Positions 34,005 through 45,440 of a stretch of 64,000 nucleotides of DNA are shown here, in pieces (the stretch's first letter is position 1; each line of letters opens with the position of its first letter). Origin of the DNA: Xiphydria camelus (taxonomy: Eukaryota > Arthropoda > Insecta > Hymenoptera > Xiphydriidae); assembly GCA_963678675.1 (NCBI GenBank), contig OY783200.1, positions 10,284,917 through 10,348,916 of the forward strand. Direction: 5' to 3'. The translations under genes were made by a program, and so were the position numbers. Below the pieces are notes generated by a model. The model ran no database searches. It worked only from the letters and a program-made list of their open reading frames with translations, and was not told the origin of the DNA.

Positions 34005-34083
34005 TTATGTCGTGGCATAATAAAAATTCTTAATTAAAATTATATAATTTTAATTAAGAATTTTTATTATGCCACGACATAAT
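34005..34083. repeat. Perfect 79-bp AT-rich hairpin
   Basis: TTATGTCGTGGCATAATAAA to its complement forms a 39-bp stem with almost no loop. Variants of TGTCGTGGCATAAT recur near 34140 and 34215, in an AT-rich region of about 34000-34500. Confidence 0.8.
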
Positions 34084-34689
34084 GATCATTCGGTAAATTT
34101 TTATTAGGTTCCAATATAATTTTAATTCATCGAATTATTATAATGCCGTGGCGTAATAAGAATTTGAAATAAAAATGTGATGTGGGGATATCACGATAAT
34201 TCACTTCAATGAATTATTATAATGTCACGACATAATATTATTTCAATGAATTAAAATTAGGCTCAATATAATAACAATCCTACGAATTAAAATAATTTCA
34301 GTACATAATTTAACTCATAGAATTATTATTATATCGAGATATAATTAAAATATTACAATATTATTCCGGAACGTAATAAAAATTAATTAAACATGTGTCT
34401 ACGTATAATAATACTATTTTAGCATTAGAGTGTAGGTATTTGGAATTAATATTATGTTTACACTCAATTTTACTAATTTTTTTATTCTTGACATAATAAG
34501 AATATTTCCAAACCATTTCTTATTTTCTTTTAAATAATGAATCTATTTTTCATTTTACGTTAAAAATGATTGCATTAAAGGGCAAAACGGCGTGCCATAA
34601 AACATCCCATTTTAAATATTAACTAAAGACTGTGAGTTTCTGAAGAAATGCGCAGAAATACATAAAATAACACACACACACACACATAT

Positions 34690-35480
34690 TGATGGATAAT
34701 TTCTTTAATTGGGTCTCATCTGGGCATTTGGTACAAGGGCAAGGAGTTAAAAGAATATAATACAAAGCGTTTACATAAACTTATTATTGTATACGAGAAA
34801 TTCGTACGGTTAAGAAATTCGAGTCATGCAAAACTATGTAAAATAAGCCATTGTGATAGACATTTTATTAATCGGATCTCATTAATAAAGCATTTGGTAC
34901 AACGGTAACGAGTTAATATAGTATAAAATGGTGATATAATCTTGATATCTGCGAGAAATTCATACGGTTAAAGAATTCGAATCATGCAAAACTACGTAAA
35001 TAAGACATTGATAGACATTTCATTAATCGGATCTCATTAAAAAAGCATTTGGCACAACGGTAACGAGTTAAAATAATATAAAATGGTTATATAATCTTAA
35101 TATCGGCGAGAAATTCGTACGGTTAAAGAATTCGAATCATGCAAAACTACATAAAATAAGACATTAATAGATAATTTTTTCAATTAAGTCTCATCCCGTC
35201 GCATTTGATATAACGGTAACGTGTTAAACAAAATATAAAACGGTTATATAAACTTAATGTCTACGAGAAGTTCGTACGGTTGAAAAATTCGAGCCATATG
35301 TGAAACTTATACATAAAATAAGACACCGATAGATATTTTCTCCAATTAAATCTCATCAAGGTATTTAATTTAGTACAATGGTAACTTCTAAAAGAATATA
35401 AAATTATTACGTAAACTTAACTTAATATCTGTATGAAATTCGTACGGTTACAAAATTCGAGTCATTTAACGTTCATCGAA
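34690..35480. repeat. Tandem array, five copies of a unit of about 160 bp
   Basis: Five successive diverged units start near 34690, 34858, 35014, 35169 and 35328. Each has the order ATAGACATTT..AATCGGATCTCATT, GCATTTGGTACAACGGTAAC, AATATAAAATGGTTATATAA, GAAATTCGTACGGTTAA and ATTCGA(A/G)TCATGCAAAAC. No open frame is conserved. It behaves like a small satellite. A (CA) microsatellite precedes it at 34672-34686. Confidence 0.85.
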
Positions 35481-35513
35481 AAAATACAACCGCATTCGTC
35501 AACTACAAGCAAC

Positions 35514-36052
35514 CCTGCTAAAAATGTCCGATAGAAAATCTCACAATGAATACTATAAAAAACGATAAGATCGACATAAAATCTGTATAAATTTCTATAG
35601 TATTTAGTAGGAAACCGATAAGAAACAATTTTGAATCAGTTTTACTATGTTCTATACAGTATGTCTCATGGCAAACGCAGGTTTTGAATTTCCCTGATAT
35701 TTGATTTCGGTAGTGGTTGGGACGGTGCTCTAGTAATTTATAGTTAGAGCACAATCCCAACCACTACCGAAATCAAATGTGAGGAAAATTCAAAAACCTG
35801 CGTTTGCCATGAGACATACTGTATACCTATAGCAAATATGATTCAAAATCGTTTCTTATCAGTTTCATATCAGTTTCATATTAAATACTATATAAACTTA
35901 TACAGATCTTATGTCGATCTTATAATTTCTTATATTATATAATAGTATTCATTGTGTGAAAATGATAAGAAACGACAGAACTTCTGACTCCACGGTATTC
36001 TTGAATTTTTTCAAAAACTTTCTGTCGTCTCTCATCGGACATTTTTACCAGG
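35514..36052. repeat. Foldback element next to the girdin-like stop codon
   Basis: Left end CCTGCTAAAAATGTCCGAT at 35514 pairs with ATCGGACATTTTTACCAGG ending 36052. The arms meet near 35745 around TATAGTTAGAGC. The right arm carries an extra segment (about 35960-36030). The element ends 28 bp from the gene's last codon, so any 3' UTR of that gene would run straight into a hairpin. Confidence 0.8.
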
Positions 36053-36080
36053 AAAATTGCGAATTAACGTTGTCGGTCGA

Positions 36081-39000
36081 TCAAACGCAGCCGTGTTCCT
36101 CCCAGATCAAACGCTCCGACCTGGTCTCTGCAGGCATGTCGACCAGGTCAGTTTCCTTAATGAACGGCAAGTTTTCAACCTGCCTCGTCTCGACCACCAT
36201 AGGATTCTCATCGAGCACAACGAAAGCACACGCTCCGTCGTCAACTTCGGCGCGAAGGCTCTCGTCATTCGCACTCTTCTCGCCTTCCCGAGCTTCCTTC
36301 GCCGCCGGTCTGTCTGGAGTCGATGTCCTCGACGGCAGAAACATCCTGGCGCAGCGACGGGTCGCCTTGTCGCCATTCGCCTTGACCGAAGGCGAGAAAT
36401 CGTTCGCCAGGCTCTCGTTATCGGTCGGATCCTGCCGTAGATAGTCGTCAATCTTACCAACGGATTCGTAGTTCTCGGAGTCCAACGTTTCCGACTGCTT
36501 GTTGCTGTCGTCCATCGCCCAGGAGCGCCTGCTCCTGGCCAACATCCCAGCCCTCTTCACCATCTCGACGAAATTGGTGCCGAAATTCTTCTTCTTCACC
36601 GAGCAGCTGTCCAGCTTCTTGTAGTGCTCCATGATCTTCTCCTCCAGTTTCTCCTTCTGTCTGTACAGGCAGTTCACCTTGTCGGCGTGCATCCTCTCCT
36701 CGGCGTGGTACTGCTCCTTCTCCTTGAAGGACTGCGCCAGCAACTCGTGGTACTGCTGGTGCAGAAGCGCCGTGTGCTCCATCAGCGAGCGCTTGTCGTG
36801 GTCCAGGCTAGACTTGAGGTGGTGCAGCATCCCGCAGTACTGCGTCAGCTCGGCGACCTTCTCCTCCAAGCGCGCGCAGCGCTAGGCGTGACTGGCGATG
36901 AGCTTGCTCGTCTCCAGCTTCACCTTGGAGTGCTCCTCTTGGAGGCGGAGGTACTGCGGCCTCAGTAACTCCAGGGCCGAGTAAACACTCGTGAAGTCGT
37001 CTTTCAACTGCGAGTGCTCTCGCTTCAGCTCCTCGTAGTGACGGAGATCCTGCGTCAGAGAGGTCTTCGCCGACTGCAGCATGTCGTTGCTGTCTTCTAG
37101 CTTAGCGCAGGCTTCCTGCAAGCGATTCACCTCGTTCCCGGCCTCGATGAGGTTCGCCCTCAGCTGCTTCTGCTCCTCGAACAGATTGTCGTAGTGGTCC
37201 TCGATATCGAAGAAGCGTTCGAGCTTCTTGTTGGAGGCCAACAACGACTGCTCGGCTTTGACGGCCCTCTTCCGGGCGTTCTCCAGCAGTGAATCGACTT
37301 CCTGGTTGCCCTCTATAATACCCTCGAACCTCTTCTCCCACTCTCTTATCGTGGTCTGCTGCGTCTTGGTCTCCCATTTCAGCGTCTCCAGCGACGTCTT
37401 CTGGCTCCGCAGCAGCTGCTCCAGGTTGTGAGTCTCCTGCAGAGTGTTCTCGTACATCGTCTCCAGCGCGACGTTGCGCCGAAGGAATGACTCGCGACTC
37501 TCGTTCTGCGAGTCCACCTTCATCGACAGTCTCTTGTTCTCCAGCTCGAGCCTGGCGACGTACTCTTGGAGGCGGAAGCCACTGTCGACCAGGGATTCTA
37601 TCTTGCGCGTCAGTTCCTTCGCCGTCCGCTCCAGTTCGGCGTTCCGTCGAAAGAGACCCTGACGATCTTCGCTCGGCGAGTCCGCCCGCGACGACGGTCC
37701 CCCGTTCTCCCATTTCGCCTCGTCGATTCCGCTGGAATTGCGCGAAACCGCGGACTCCTCCCTCAGCCGATCTAGGGAAGCGACCAGCCGGCGGTTCTCC
37801 AGCTCCAGCTTCAACAGCCGCGCCTGGGAACTGTTCGTCAGCTGCTCGGACAAGCTGATATTCGTCGTCGCCGCCGTCATCATCTCCTCGCTGTCGCCGC
37901 CGGAGACCAGCGAATGTTCTCCACTCCTCGCCCTGGTCATCAGCTGCAACTGAGCATTCTCGTCGAGCAGCTCGAAGTACCTGTTCTGGTCGATCTCGCG
38001 CTCCCGCGCCACCTTCGTCAAGAGCTCGTTGTACTGGAGGATCTCGGCTTCCAGCTTGGGAATCTCGTCGATCTTCTTCTTACACGAGGTGTACTGTTCC
38101 TCCAGGAGTTCCCTCGTCTCTAGCAGCACCCTATTTTCCTCCTGCAGCTCGTCGACGCGTTTCCTGTAGAACTCCACATCGGCCAGTTTCTCCCGCAAGC
38201 GTGTGACCTCCAGCTCCAGCCGGTCCGCCTTTTCCGCCTTCTGAAGAGCCGCATCCAGCTCGTCCTTGCACATAGTGGCGAGCCTGGCCTGGAAAGCGAG
38301 GTCCTGATTCTGTTGCTTGAGCTGGGTGACCAACTGCTCGCTCCGGTCGAACTTTTCCTTCAATTCTTGAAACGCCTCGGCCTTCTCCTCCAGTTCCAGC
38401 CGCTACTGCCGCGTCTTGGTCTTCCAGTCGTTCAGCTCGGACACACAGGGACGGCCGAAGTCGTTCGGCTTCGCTTTCCCGGGGACAGCCCCGTCGAGAT
38501 TCTCGGCTCCGGCTTCGGCGCCGATTGACGAACCCCTCGACATCTCGCGGTACAGATCTCTCTCGCGGATGAGCGAGCCGATGCTCTCGAAGACGGCCGA
38601 GTTGGCCACGGCTTCGTGATTTATCACGATATTCTGCTCGTCGGTGACGCGCTTGATGCACTCGGCCAGGTCGAGTTGTACGTCCAGCGGCAAGCTCCGG
38701 ATGTCGGTGATGAACTTCTCTCTCTTGGGGCACTGCACGGCGCAGCCGAGGAGCAGGAGCAGCGTCAGCTGCATCTGGTCGACGTGTCGGTCCGGATCCT
38801 CGGCCAGATCGCGCGTCTCGGGCAGGACCAGAACCAGGTGACCTAATTCCTTGTAATACTGGTGAATGTTATCGACGATCAGCTCGAGGTTTTGAGATCG
38901 CACTAAAGCGTCGCCGTTGCTGGGGTCCACCGCCGTGTTCGGCGGATCGGACTCGATCTGAAGGAAGACTTCGTGAAGGAGAACTCCGTCCACGAGGTCC

Positions 39001-39095
39001 TCGTAGTTCGTCAGAGCCTCCGGTTTGTTCAGGCAACTGGTCAACCAGGTCACCAAGGAACCGGATAGTCTTTCGTCCGATTTGGCCGCTGCCAT
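36081..39095 (-). CDS. Girdin/Daple (CCDC88) family protein with two in-frame TAG codons
   Basis: Starting at ATG 39095 (AGAATGGCAGCGG), one frame runs about 1004 codons to TGA at 36081. The N-terminal 150 residues are a HOOK domain, with LSGSLVTWLTSCLNKPEALT, YEDLVDGVLLHEVFLQI, LVLVLPETRDLAED and LTLLLLLGCAVQC; such domains bind dynein light intermediate chain. Then follows a long coiled coil rich in Leu, Glu, Lys and Arg (about 170-820) and the conserved KEKLEEKIMEHYKKLDS block. The tail is acidic and about 150 residues long. TAG interrupts codon 231 (38403-38405) and codon 738 (36882-36884) with no frame change. No intron interrupts the coding frame; an acceptor-like CAG at 39152 suggests a 5' UTR intron. 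The protein is shorter than usual for the family, as best I recall. It is either a recent pseudogene, a strain polymorphism, assembly error, or a readthrough gene. Confidence 0.85.
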
Positions 39096-39650
39096 TCTTC
39101 TTGATTCTCTCTTCTGGTTCACCGAAAGTGCTACGATGATTTCTTCTTGGCCTGTTAAAAAACACTTGACAATGAGAATTAAACTAGAATTGTTTCATCG
39201 ACTTTTTCAAAATTATATCACTGTCACCACTTCAAACACGGATCATAAAACGTTGTTATAAGTTCCTGAGCTGCAGAAGCTGAAACGTATCAACTGTTTT
39301 CAATATCGCACCGACGGCAAGCCGAGTTTTTCTGAAATTTGACGGGACGGCTTCGAACGACAATCGACGTGACCACTCACTGCACTTGTCAAAGAAAGAC
39401 TGGTTTAGGGATTCAAAGTCATTACCACTCCTTCGTACTCGCTGCCGCGCCAGTTGCAGATTTCCTACAAGATTATATGACCTGCCACCCTTGAATTTAA
39501 ACGTTGGGAGGTACTCTAACGGGATCTCGTTACCCCTCCTTGGGGGCACGGATGGTTCGCGCATCGAGCATGCGCAGTTTTGGCAAAACCAGGTTGTTTA
39601 AATAATGCAATTTCTTACATGGCCTTATAATTATCGTAAACATTATATTT
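39096..39650 (-). promoter_or_regulatory. Likely 5' region of the girdin-like gene
   Basis: On the minus strand TTTTTTAACAG at 39152-39162 looks like a 3' splice site just upstream of the start codon, implying a non-coding first exon further up. Open frames here (for example 39564-39256) carry no recognisable domain. No confident TATA or initiator element was identified. Confidence 0.35.
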
Positions 39651-39776
39651 TCTAGAATCGGTTTTTTGGCCATTTTATTCGATATATTTTTTCACGCTGA
39701 TTCCGAAAATGATGGACATATTGAGGAAATTTCATTAGAACGTCGAGATATCGATGATATATTGGGAAGAAAATAA

Positions 39777-39902
39777 TTGAGGAGCACAGTTCCAAAACTC
39801 GTTTAGTCCATTCGCAGTTTGTCCTATAATTGCTAATAGTTTAGCGATTATAAGACAAACTGCGAATGGACTAAATGAGTTTTGGAACTGTGCTCCTCAA
39901 TT
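39777..39902. repeat. Palindromic MITE, TTGAGGAGCACAG ends
   Basis: 126-bp palindrome with about 55-bp arms (TTGAGGAGCACAGTTCCAAA at 39777 to its complement ending about 39902). A short loop lies near 39835. Confidence 0.75.
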
Positions 39903-40513
39903 TTTCGCACATAAAATTGATGATCTCTGCCGAAAAAAAAACTATTCAGTGGTCAATAGTTTTCAATACTAACTATTGACAGATCAATAGTTCTCGATAA
40001 TTGCCCCATTGAAGTTCAAAAGTTCCCTTCAATAGTTCCCCCCGAATTATTAACAACATTAATCATTGCGATTAATAATTTTCACAGAACGTGAGCTCTC
40101 CGTATACGCTACACAGAAGATGTAACGCCTTTAATTCCAACTTTTTTGCCACTACAGCGCATGACGGTACTCATGCACGATCCCTATACTTGGCGCGCCC
40201 TGCGGCGTTGCCGCACTTCACGACTGCGCGCGCAGCAATCTCCATCGTAAGCGAATTTACCATGATTTCTTAACTATTTGTTATAAATTACTGCCCTGAT
40301 TGATGTGTGAAAATATGCCATTTATTCTTTGCATAATAATCTAGCGGTATGCAAGGTTTCATTACGGTAACCCAATTTACCATCGTTTTTCCTACGTTTC
40401 TGTGAATTTCCCATAAGAGCACGGGTTAAATTGTAATTTTTATTTCAATGATAACTTTTTAATGAATTTGTCAAGAGACTTGAAATTTTGCATACGGCTT
40501 TCAAAAATATTAA

Positions 40514-41301
40514 CCCGTAACTGGTGAGGTGAATTTTTTGTAACGTAATTGGTGACGTTGGGTTATAGATACCCAATTTTTTTTGACCCTGCTGCGCAAC
40601 TAGTTAGGAAAAAATAAAATATTTCAATAGAAATCAAGAAAGTAACTTTTATTCATTGTGGCTCAGAAATTTTTACTACAAAAAATTCGTAGAATCCAAC
40701 AAAAAAATCGATCTTACACTCCTATGCGGAAAATGAAAAAAATATGTATTAACCTATGTAATCAAACATTTTTGTACATTTTTATGAACTTAAAAAAAAA
40801 CACTGTTACACATTTATTCTAAAAATATTAATTAACCTAAATAAAATGTTTTGGTAATATAGAATGTAACATATAATTAAAATGCAAGCTTTCATTCGAT
40901 ACATTCGCGGCACATGGGAACTATGCAGCTTCCGCAAATCGGCACTTTGCACGTATTGCAGATTTTCTTAGTCTTTCTGTCAGAGCCGGGTGGGCACTTC
41001 CTGCATCTTACTTGTTTATCCAACTCCTGTCTGACTTCTTGTGGAAGTGGTTTTTGCGTTTTTGCGTTTTGGTTAATTGTTACGTAACTGGTGAGGTCGG
41101 GTTAAAAATACCCCGAGTTTCCGAAATTCGCGAATAAAATCAGACGCAGCTCTGTTAGCGGGTGTACTCTCGCCGAGCCGACAGGCGGTGAACTGACTTG
41201 AAGGTACTTGAGTAAGCAGCGTCTTCGAGGACAATGTTTGTTGCCAGTGGCGTACTACAATTTCGTCTGGGTATTTAATACCCAACCTCACCAGTTACGG
41301 G
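40514..41301 (-). mobile_element. Internally deleted piggyBac element (third family)
   Basis: The TIR CCCGTAACTGGTGAGGT starts right after TTAA (40510-40513). Its complement ACCTCACCAGTTACGGG precedes TTAA (41302-41305). The minus strand at about 41015-40893 retains only the C-terminal zinc domain: CRKCPPGSDRKTKKICNTC, then CKVPICGSC and CRECIE and a stop. An extra inner copy of the TIR motif (GTTACGTAACTGGTGAGG) lies at about 41080. At 788 bp it is a non-autonomous derivative that kept both ends and the transposase tail. Confidence 0.85.
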
Positions 41302-41349
41302 TTAAAGAATCTTGGGGAAAAAATTGAATAACTTCCCAGATTTTTGATA

Positions 41350-43487
41350 ATAGGTGTGATACATCCTTAATAGTAATTCAATAGTTACCATATTGAATAC
41401 TGTTCCGACAAACGATGGTTGGAATTCTGAATATCGATCCTTAGCATTTAGTATCATCGCGATCGATATAGCTCGTTAATCTAGGGTCAATCTCGACATA
41501 ATGCGGGCGGCATATTTCGGCGAAGCTGCAAATGCGCTTGCAGTCCGGCACCTTTCGCGGAAAGGTTAATTACCGGACGAGTCGGAATAAGTCGTCTCCC
41601 GTAGTTCTTATTGTAATTGATACCGCTATCCATCAAATACTAAATCAGCTTGTAAAGGGGAGAATGACGAATTCAATAGATGACCAATTAGGAAGACCTA
41701 TTACCTGACTCATTAAGACACAAAAGGATCAGTTCACCATTCGAGGTAGCTCGACCCGTCCATAGGGTCATAAACGAGCATCCGGTCCCCTTACCGTTAG
41801 ATACGGAACCCGGATAAGAATAACCGTGATTTTCAAAATCAGCGCGAAAGAAAATACAGAAGATAGGATGGTTGAGCGGTTAATTCCAGAGATTTCGATT
41901 TTTGTCAAAATCTTAAGAGGTAAAAATCGAAATCTCTGCAATTGAATTTTGGTGATCTCTATCTTGTATATTTATTAATGTTGATTCCGAAAATTGTAGA
42001 TTTATTTTTGAGAAATCTCGAAGGAAGACCGAGATACCGATGCTTTTCTGTATAAAATGAATTTTTCCGTACATATAGTAAAAATTGCCGATATCTTCTA
42101 TTTCCTTTGAGATAGCGATCGAATAACCAGGCTTTTCGCAATTAGCGCAAGCAAATATTATACATAAGGTAGGGTGGTCGAGCGGTCAATTCCGGAGATT
42201 TCGATTATCACAAAGTTTGAAAACAATATCAAGGTGCCTTCTACGAATGCGCTATGATACCCTATTCTAACGAAACCTCGGTCTCGTCGAGAGTAGCTGC
42301 ACTCTAGGAGTATACCGAGTAATATTTACTCGTATAATCCCTTACCCGGTCCGGGGCGTCTTAAGGCCCGTTTAGACGCTCATGCAATTCGCGCCAATTG
42401 GCTTGTGCAAGCCAATTACACAAGTAAATCGTTGTATGTGTATACAAGGATTTACTTCTGTATATTGGTTTGCACAAGCCAATTGGCGCAAATTGCATGA
42501 GCGTCTAAACGAGCCTTTACAACTTGATTGGAGAATCCTGCGGCATTTATACGCAAATGCGGGCCTTACGATAACATGCGTGATCCCGTTACGCTCCTTC
42601 GACATCCCTAACGGTACGGAATGACGACTCGAAAAAGTTCCACGGCATTGGAAATATTGGATGAAGAAAAATATGAAAAGTATTGGTTTTCGAGCGATTT
42701 TCCTCATTTTCAGTCCAACTTTGAACCATTGTATCTCTGAAACTATTTATCGTGGCGAGTTCCACGGGGTCGTGTTTTCTTTGTTGTAAAGTAGAGAAAA
42801 AGACAGTACTTAACGACTTTGTCATATTTTTGGGTAGTTTCGTAGATATAGCGCAAAAGTTAAAAAATCGTATTTTTCAAGATTATTTCACTGCCTTATA
42901 AGGAAATTCCCCTCTTAAATCGTCCGCGCAAATAGAGGTTCCTCTACTTTACGCCTAAATGAACCCATTTATCCATTAATATGTCTGCTCCTAATTGTGT
43001 ATTGTTCAGGTCGATTTTTCGTCTCTGGTCTCTGGTTGTCTGGTCGTTCTTCGATCTTTACGGAAATGTTAAAATTAAAACTTAAAATTTTTCCTAAAAT
43101 TGAAATTGCTGGAATCGAACTCTCGACTCCTTTATCTTATGTATTTTTTCGCACTGATTCCGAAAACTATAAATTTAATGAGCAAATCTCAAGGGATCGT
43201 TGAAATATCAGTGATTTTAGTGAAAGAAAAGAATTTTTCAAACATAAAATCGATATTATCTCATACTTCGTTGGAGATATTGACCGAATAATCATACTTT
43301 TCGTAATCATCACGAAAAAGTACATAAGTAAGGGTGGTTGAGTGATCGATTTTAGAGAATCCGATTTTTGCTAAAATTTGAAAAAGGATCAAGTACCTCT
43401 TAAATTTTTCGCAAGAATTGGAATCTGTGGAATTGGGTTTAAGTCTGATTCTGAAATTATAAATATATTAAGGATGTATCACACCTA
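41350..43487. repeat. Region bracketed by inverted AGGTGTGATACATCCTTAAT, with repeated internal units
   Basis: AGGTGTGATACATCCTTAAT at about 41352 and its complement at about 43467-43487 may be the ends of a 2.1 kb element. Inside and around it a diverged unit recurs near 41868, 42174 and 43330. Each begins AGGGTGGT(T/C)GAG(C/T)G and is preceded by GATTCCGAAAATTGTAGAT-type text; another partial copy lies at about 39655-39775. GGTGGTCGAGCGGT resembles a tRNA A box. On the minus strand near 43113-43133 GAGAGTTCGATTCCAG resembles a B box, so a tRNA-derived origin is possible but unproven. Confidence 0.4.
42364..42516. repeat. Palindromic Harbinger-type MITE, TTA target
   Basis: AGGCCCGTTTAGACGCTCAT at 42364 pairs with its complement ending 42516; TTA flanks both sides (42361-42363, 42517-42519). 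Arms of about 60 bp pair almost completely. Confidence 0.8.
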
Positions 43488-43799
43488 TATATCAAATCCT
43501 AACAGAACTTTATGAAATTTGCAGAGACAGTGTATATGATTAAAACATGTTAACACCTGCCAAATTTGAAGTCGATTGTCTGCCTGGTTAAAAAGTTATG
43601 CAGCAATGAAATTTCACTAATTTTACACGGGTTTATATGGAGAAACATTAAATCGACCGATATTAAACGGTGAATTAACACGAAATATCTAAGAAAAATT
43701 CTTGAAATTTGTCTGGTTTACTAAGAGATTAGGGGTTAATGTTCATGCCAAATTTCATGAACTTCGCCTATCACATTTTCGAGTTATTCCATAAAAATG

Positions 43800-44138
43800 T
43801 CAATTTTGATAGAAAAGCACGTTAAACGTGGCAACAACGCTTGCATGTAGTGCAGCGAAGGAGGTACTATTCAAGACACCCCGAGAAAAAATTCTTATAA
43901 CAGGGGCGTAAGAATACGTATGACAGGGGAGTGAATTTAAGGTTATGAACGCATCGGAGTCGCAGGTTACGTCGTATGCATCATTTTCGATGTTTTCTTC
44001 TCTTTCATTGTGCACCATTGGCAGGTCTTCCAGTTTTCTTTTCTTTTTCGATCTTTGTGACAGCGCAATCCGGCTTTCGTACACTTTTCTTGTCACGAGT
44101 TTTCCTTTCCATCGATATCCCGACATTTTTAAAGACAT
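43800..44138 (-). CDS. Unrecognised lysine-rich short reading frame
   Basis: The minus-strand frame begins MSLKMSGYRWKGKLVTRKVY, has a basic SQRSKKKRKLEDLP stretch and then an acidic segment (NEREENIENDAYDVTCDSD), before losing character near 43880. The start lies 25 bp from a MITE (44163-44319). Composition suggests a nuclear or DNA-binding N-terminus, perhaps from a transposable element or a truncated host exon. No family recognised. Confidence 0.25.
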   Translation of the reverse strand: MSLKMSGYRWKGKLVTRKVYESRIALSQRSKKKRKLEDLPMVHNEREENIENDAYDVTCDSDAFITLNSLPCHTYSYAPVIRIFSRGVLNSTSFAALHASVVATFNVLFYQN

Positions 44139-44162
44139 TTTGGTTCAAATATGGACGCTGCA

Positions 44163-44319
44163 GGGCCCCCTTTCGCGAGTCACTCGCAAGAGAAACGTAT
44201 ACGCTTCTTAGCGAATAGACCAATCAGGACCCCCATCACAACGGAATACTTGATCCTGATTGGTCTATTCGCTAAGAAGCGTATACGTAATTTTGCGAGT
44301 GACTCGAGAAAGTAGGCCC
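44163..44319. repeat. Palindromic MITE with GGGCC ends
   Basis: 157-bp palindrome: GGGCCCCCTTTCGCGAGTCA at 44163 against TGACTCGAGAAAGTAGGCCC ending 44319. Arms of about 68 bp include the perfect block GCGTATACG..AATAGACCAATCAGGA. No clear target duplication. Confidence 0.75.
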
Positions 44320-45436
44320 AGTGCTGGCAACTATGAGGCACGTAAACATAAACTTAGCGTTGTTGCAACATTTCGCGCATTCATTGGGCGCAGCTTATCA
44401 ATTTGATTAAAAAGTTATTGCTTATCATTTTCTTTTTTTTTAACTCTATTTTTCTCTATTTAACAGATTGTACCTAACTGGACGGAGCGGTGGTTGTTAG
44501 GGTTTCCTAGATGGATGGCTTTTCCGATAGACCCATCGGTCGGAATTCGTCGCTACTTCTCATTACAAAAGCGAATTAAGTAGCCGACGGCTAGCGGTGT
44601 TTAGCAAAGTGATTTCGATGATGCGTAATTCATTAGGAGCCGTCCGGAAATTAGCCTTCCGAGAAAGGTACGGAACTGCGAGTGCATTCACATCCCCTGC
44701 TTGATCTTAACATTTTCATAACTTCAATTTTGAAAGTGAGAAACGATAAATTATATATTTAAGGACCTGTTTATTCACCGCGTGGTAAATTTACTTGAAA
44801 AATAATTTCTGTCGAAGCCATTGTTAGCACAATTTGACCGCGTTATGTAAAAGTGGATTCACTGTACGGGCATTGCACGGTCCTAATACATACGACGTTG
44901 CCATAGACGTTTAAGAAAAGCTGAATTTGTAAAGTTTTTGCAATGTTTTGTTAATAATTATTGCCCTGATTGAGGTGAAAAAATATACCGATTGTCCGTT
45001 ACATAAAAATCTATCGATGAGCGCAGTTTCACTCCGTTAGAAAAATTGTTCACAGATTTCCCTTCGGTTTTGTGATTTCTCCATAAGAACACGCGTTAAA
45101 TGGGTAGTTTTTAAATAATTATAACTTTTTTATGGGGCTGTAAATAGACCTGCAATTTTGCTTATGCTTTTTAAATAGATTGAAGAACTTTGTCAAAAAA
45201 TTTCATCAATTTCATATATTTTTAAATATCTTTAAAATGTAGGGCGAATATCCTTAAGAAAAAGGAAACCTTTTGTCGAACCTAGTTTCCGGTAAGGAAC
45301 ATCTTAATTCAACTGGACTTTAACGTATTAAACGAAACATTGATGCAGGTAGATAAAGTGGGTTATAGTACCATTTTAACAAAAAAATTACCATTTTGAC
45401 CTTTTTCACGGAATCCGAAACGATAAAACGACAAAC
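44320..45436. other. AT-rich stretch, no gene seen
   Basis: No recognisable coding or clear inverted repeats. Short text near 44935-45125 resembles that at 40265-40445 (TTATTGCCCTGATTGA..TGAAAAAATA and TCTGTGA-TTTCCCATAAGA), so the two regions share a dispersed repeat of about 180 bp. Confidence 0.4.
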
Positions 45437-45440
45437 TTAA

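Noticed and set aside
34690..35480. Regular repeat units as a CRISPR array
   Set aside because: Eukaryotic context; the whole 160-bp unit is diverged repeat, with no short identical repeats separated by unique spacers.
36057..38846. Many long open frames on both strands over the girdin-like gene (for example 37102-37713 and 38131-38733)
   Set aside because: They are GC-rich shadow frames of the minus-strand coding sequence, with Arg/Ser/Pro-rich composition and no domain.
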